Assembly: GCA_902791295.1 (NCBI GenBank)
Contig: CADAVI010000004.1
Coordinates: 1-44,162 of the forward strand
DNA from: an uncultured Bacteroidales bacterium
Lineage (GTDB): Bacteria; Bacteroidota; Bacteroidia; Bacteroidales; Bacteroidaceae
Direction: 5' to 3'
Length of the DNA stretch: 44,162 nt
Position 1 is the first letter of the stretch. Each line of letters starts with the position of its first letter. Made by a program: the position numbers and the translations under genes. The notes beneath the pieces were generated by a model. That model did no database searches, was not told the DNA's origin, and worked only from the letters and a program-made list of their open reading frames with translations. Below are positions 44,101 through 44,162 of this stretch, one piece after another.

Positions 44101-44125
44101 AAAAAGCCCCGCACGAAACGGGGCT
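44101..44125 (-). terminator. First of two tandem hairpins before the large secreted protein
   Basis: AGCCCCG (44105..44111) and CGGGGCT (44119..44125) pair around a 7-nt loop, followed on the minus strand by a U-run. It should end transcription entering from beyond the right edge, or act as an attenuator in the leader of the large gene. Confidence 0.7.
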
Positions 44126-44162
44126 GTATTTAGCAAAAAATATTTACAAGAGTCGGATTTGG

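Overview
The window looks like the chromosome of a Bacteroidales bacterium, most likely Prevotella-like. Grounds: Bacteroidota-type -7 promoter boxes (TAnnTTTG) precede most transcription units. The topoisomerase IV B subunit, WbqC-family protein, PspC protein, S41 protease, GH115 and GH43 enzymes and the TonB-dependent receptor are all of Bacteroidota type. The long surface protein at the right end has the C-terminal GKYLxNGKIV...NGxKYD tail common in Prevotella secreted proteins. Most of the window is GC-rich; from about 38.2 kb rightward it is clearly more AT-rich. No tRNA, rRNA, CRISPR array, insertion sequence or prophage was seen.

Left part (1-10.7 kb), all on the minus strand. A small hypothetical protein with a C-terminal beta-clamp-binding-like motif and asnA come first. 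They are followed by a tightly packed signalling cluster: a receiver-PP2C (SpoIIE/RsbU-like) regulator, a membrane coiled-coil/WD40 protein, a periplasmic-propeller sensor whose kinase domain lacks the phospho-acceptor histidine, a small soluble histidine kinase with intact motifs, and a TonB-dependent receptor with a TPR-like N-terminus. The last four are joined by short overlaps or near-contact of start and stop codons. Past this cluster, at the window edge, lies a separate short transcription unit: a consensus promoter, a 13-codon ORF and an intrinsic terminator whose loop holds the stop codon.

Middle (10.7-33 kb) is mostly housekeeping: a SpmA/SpmB-type membrane protein; the leuS-yitT-rdgB operon; mutS with a ferredoxin-thioredoxin-reductase-like miniprotein; GNAT-parE-coaD-S41 protease; OmpA-WbqC-RluA; a 48-residue membrane peptide ahead of ruvB; sstT; a PspC-domain protein; and a membrane metallophosphoesterase. 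Converging genes often overlap at their ends.

Right part (33-44 kb) is accessory. It holds a secreted GH43, a Y-family DNA polymerase with a very short YolD-like partner, a GH115 enzyme whose -7 box sits exactly in the spacer of a perfect 10-bp inverted repeat, a DUF4160/DUF2442-HTH pair resembling toxin-antitoxin modules, a 56-residue peptide gene, and a 1394-residue secreted protein. The DUF4160/DUF2442 pair lies between two ~170-bp direct repeats. Each repeat carries the last codons of a DAWEEW-ending peptide gene, its 3' untranslated region and an intrinsic terminator. The left copy is attached only to a start-less remnant.
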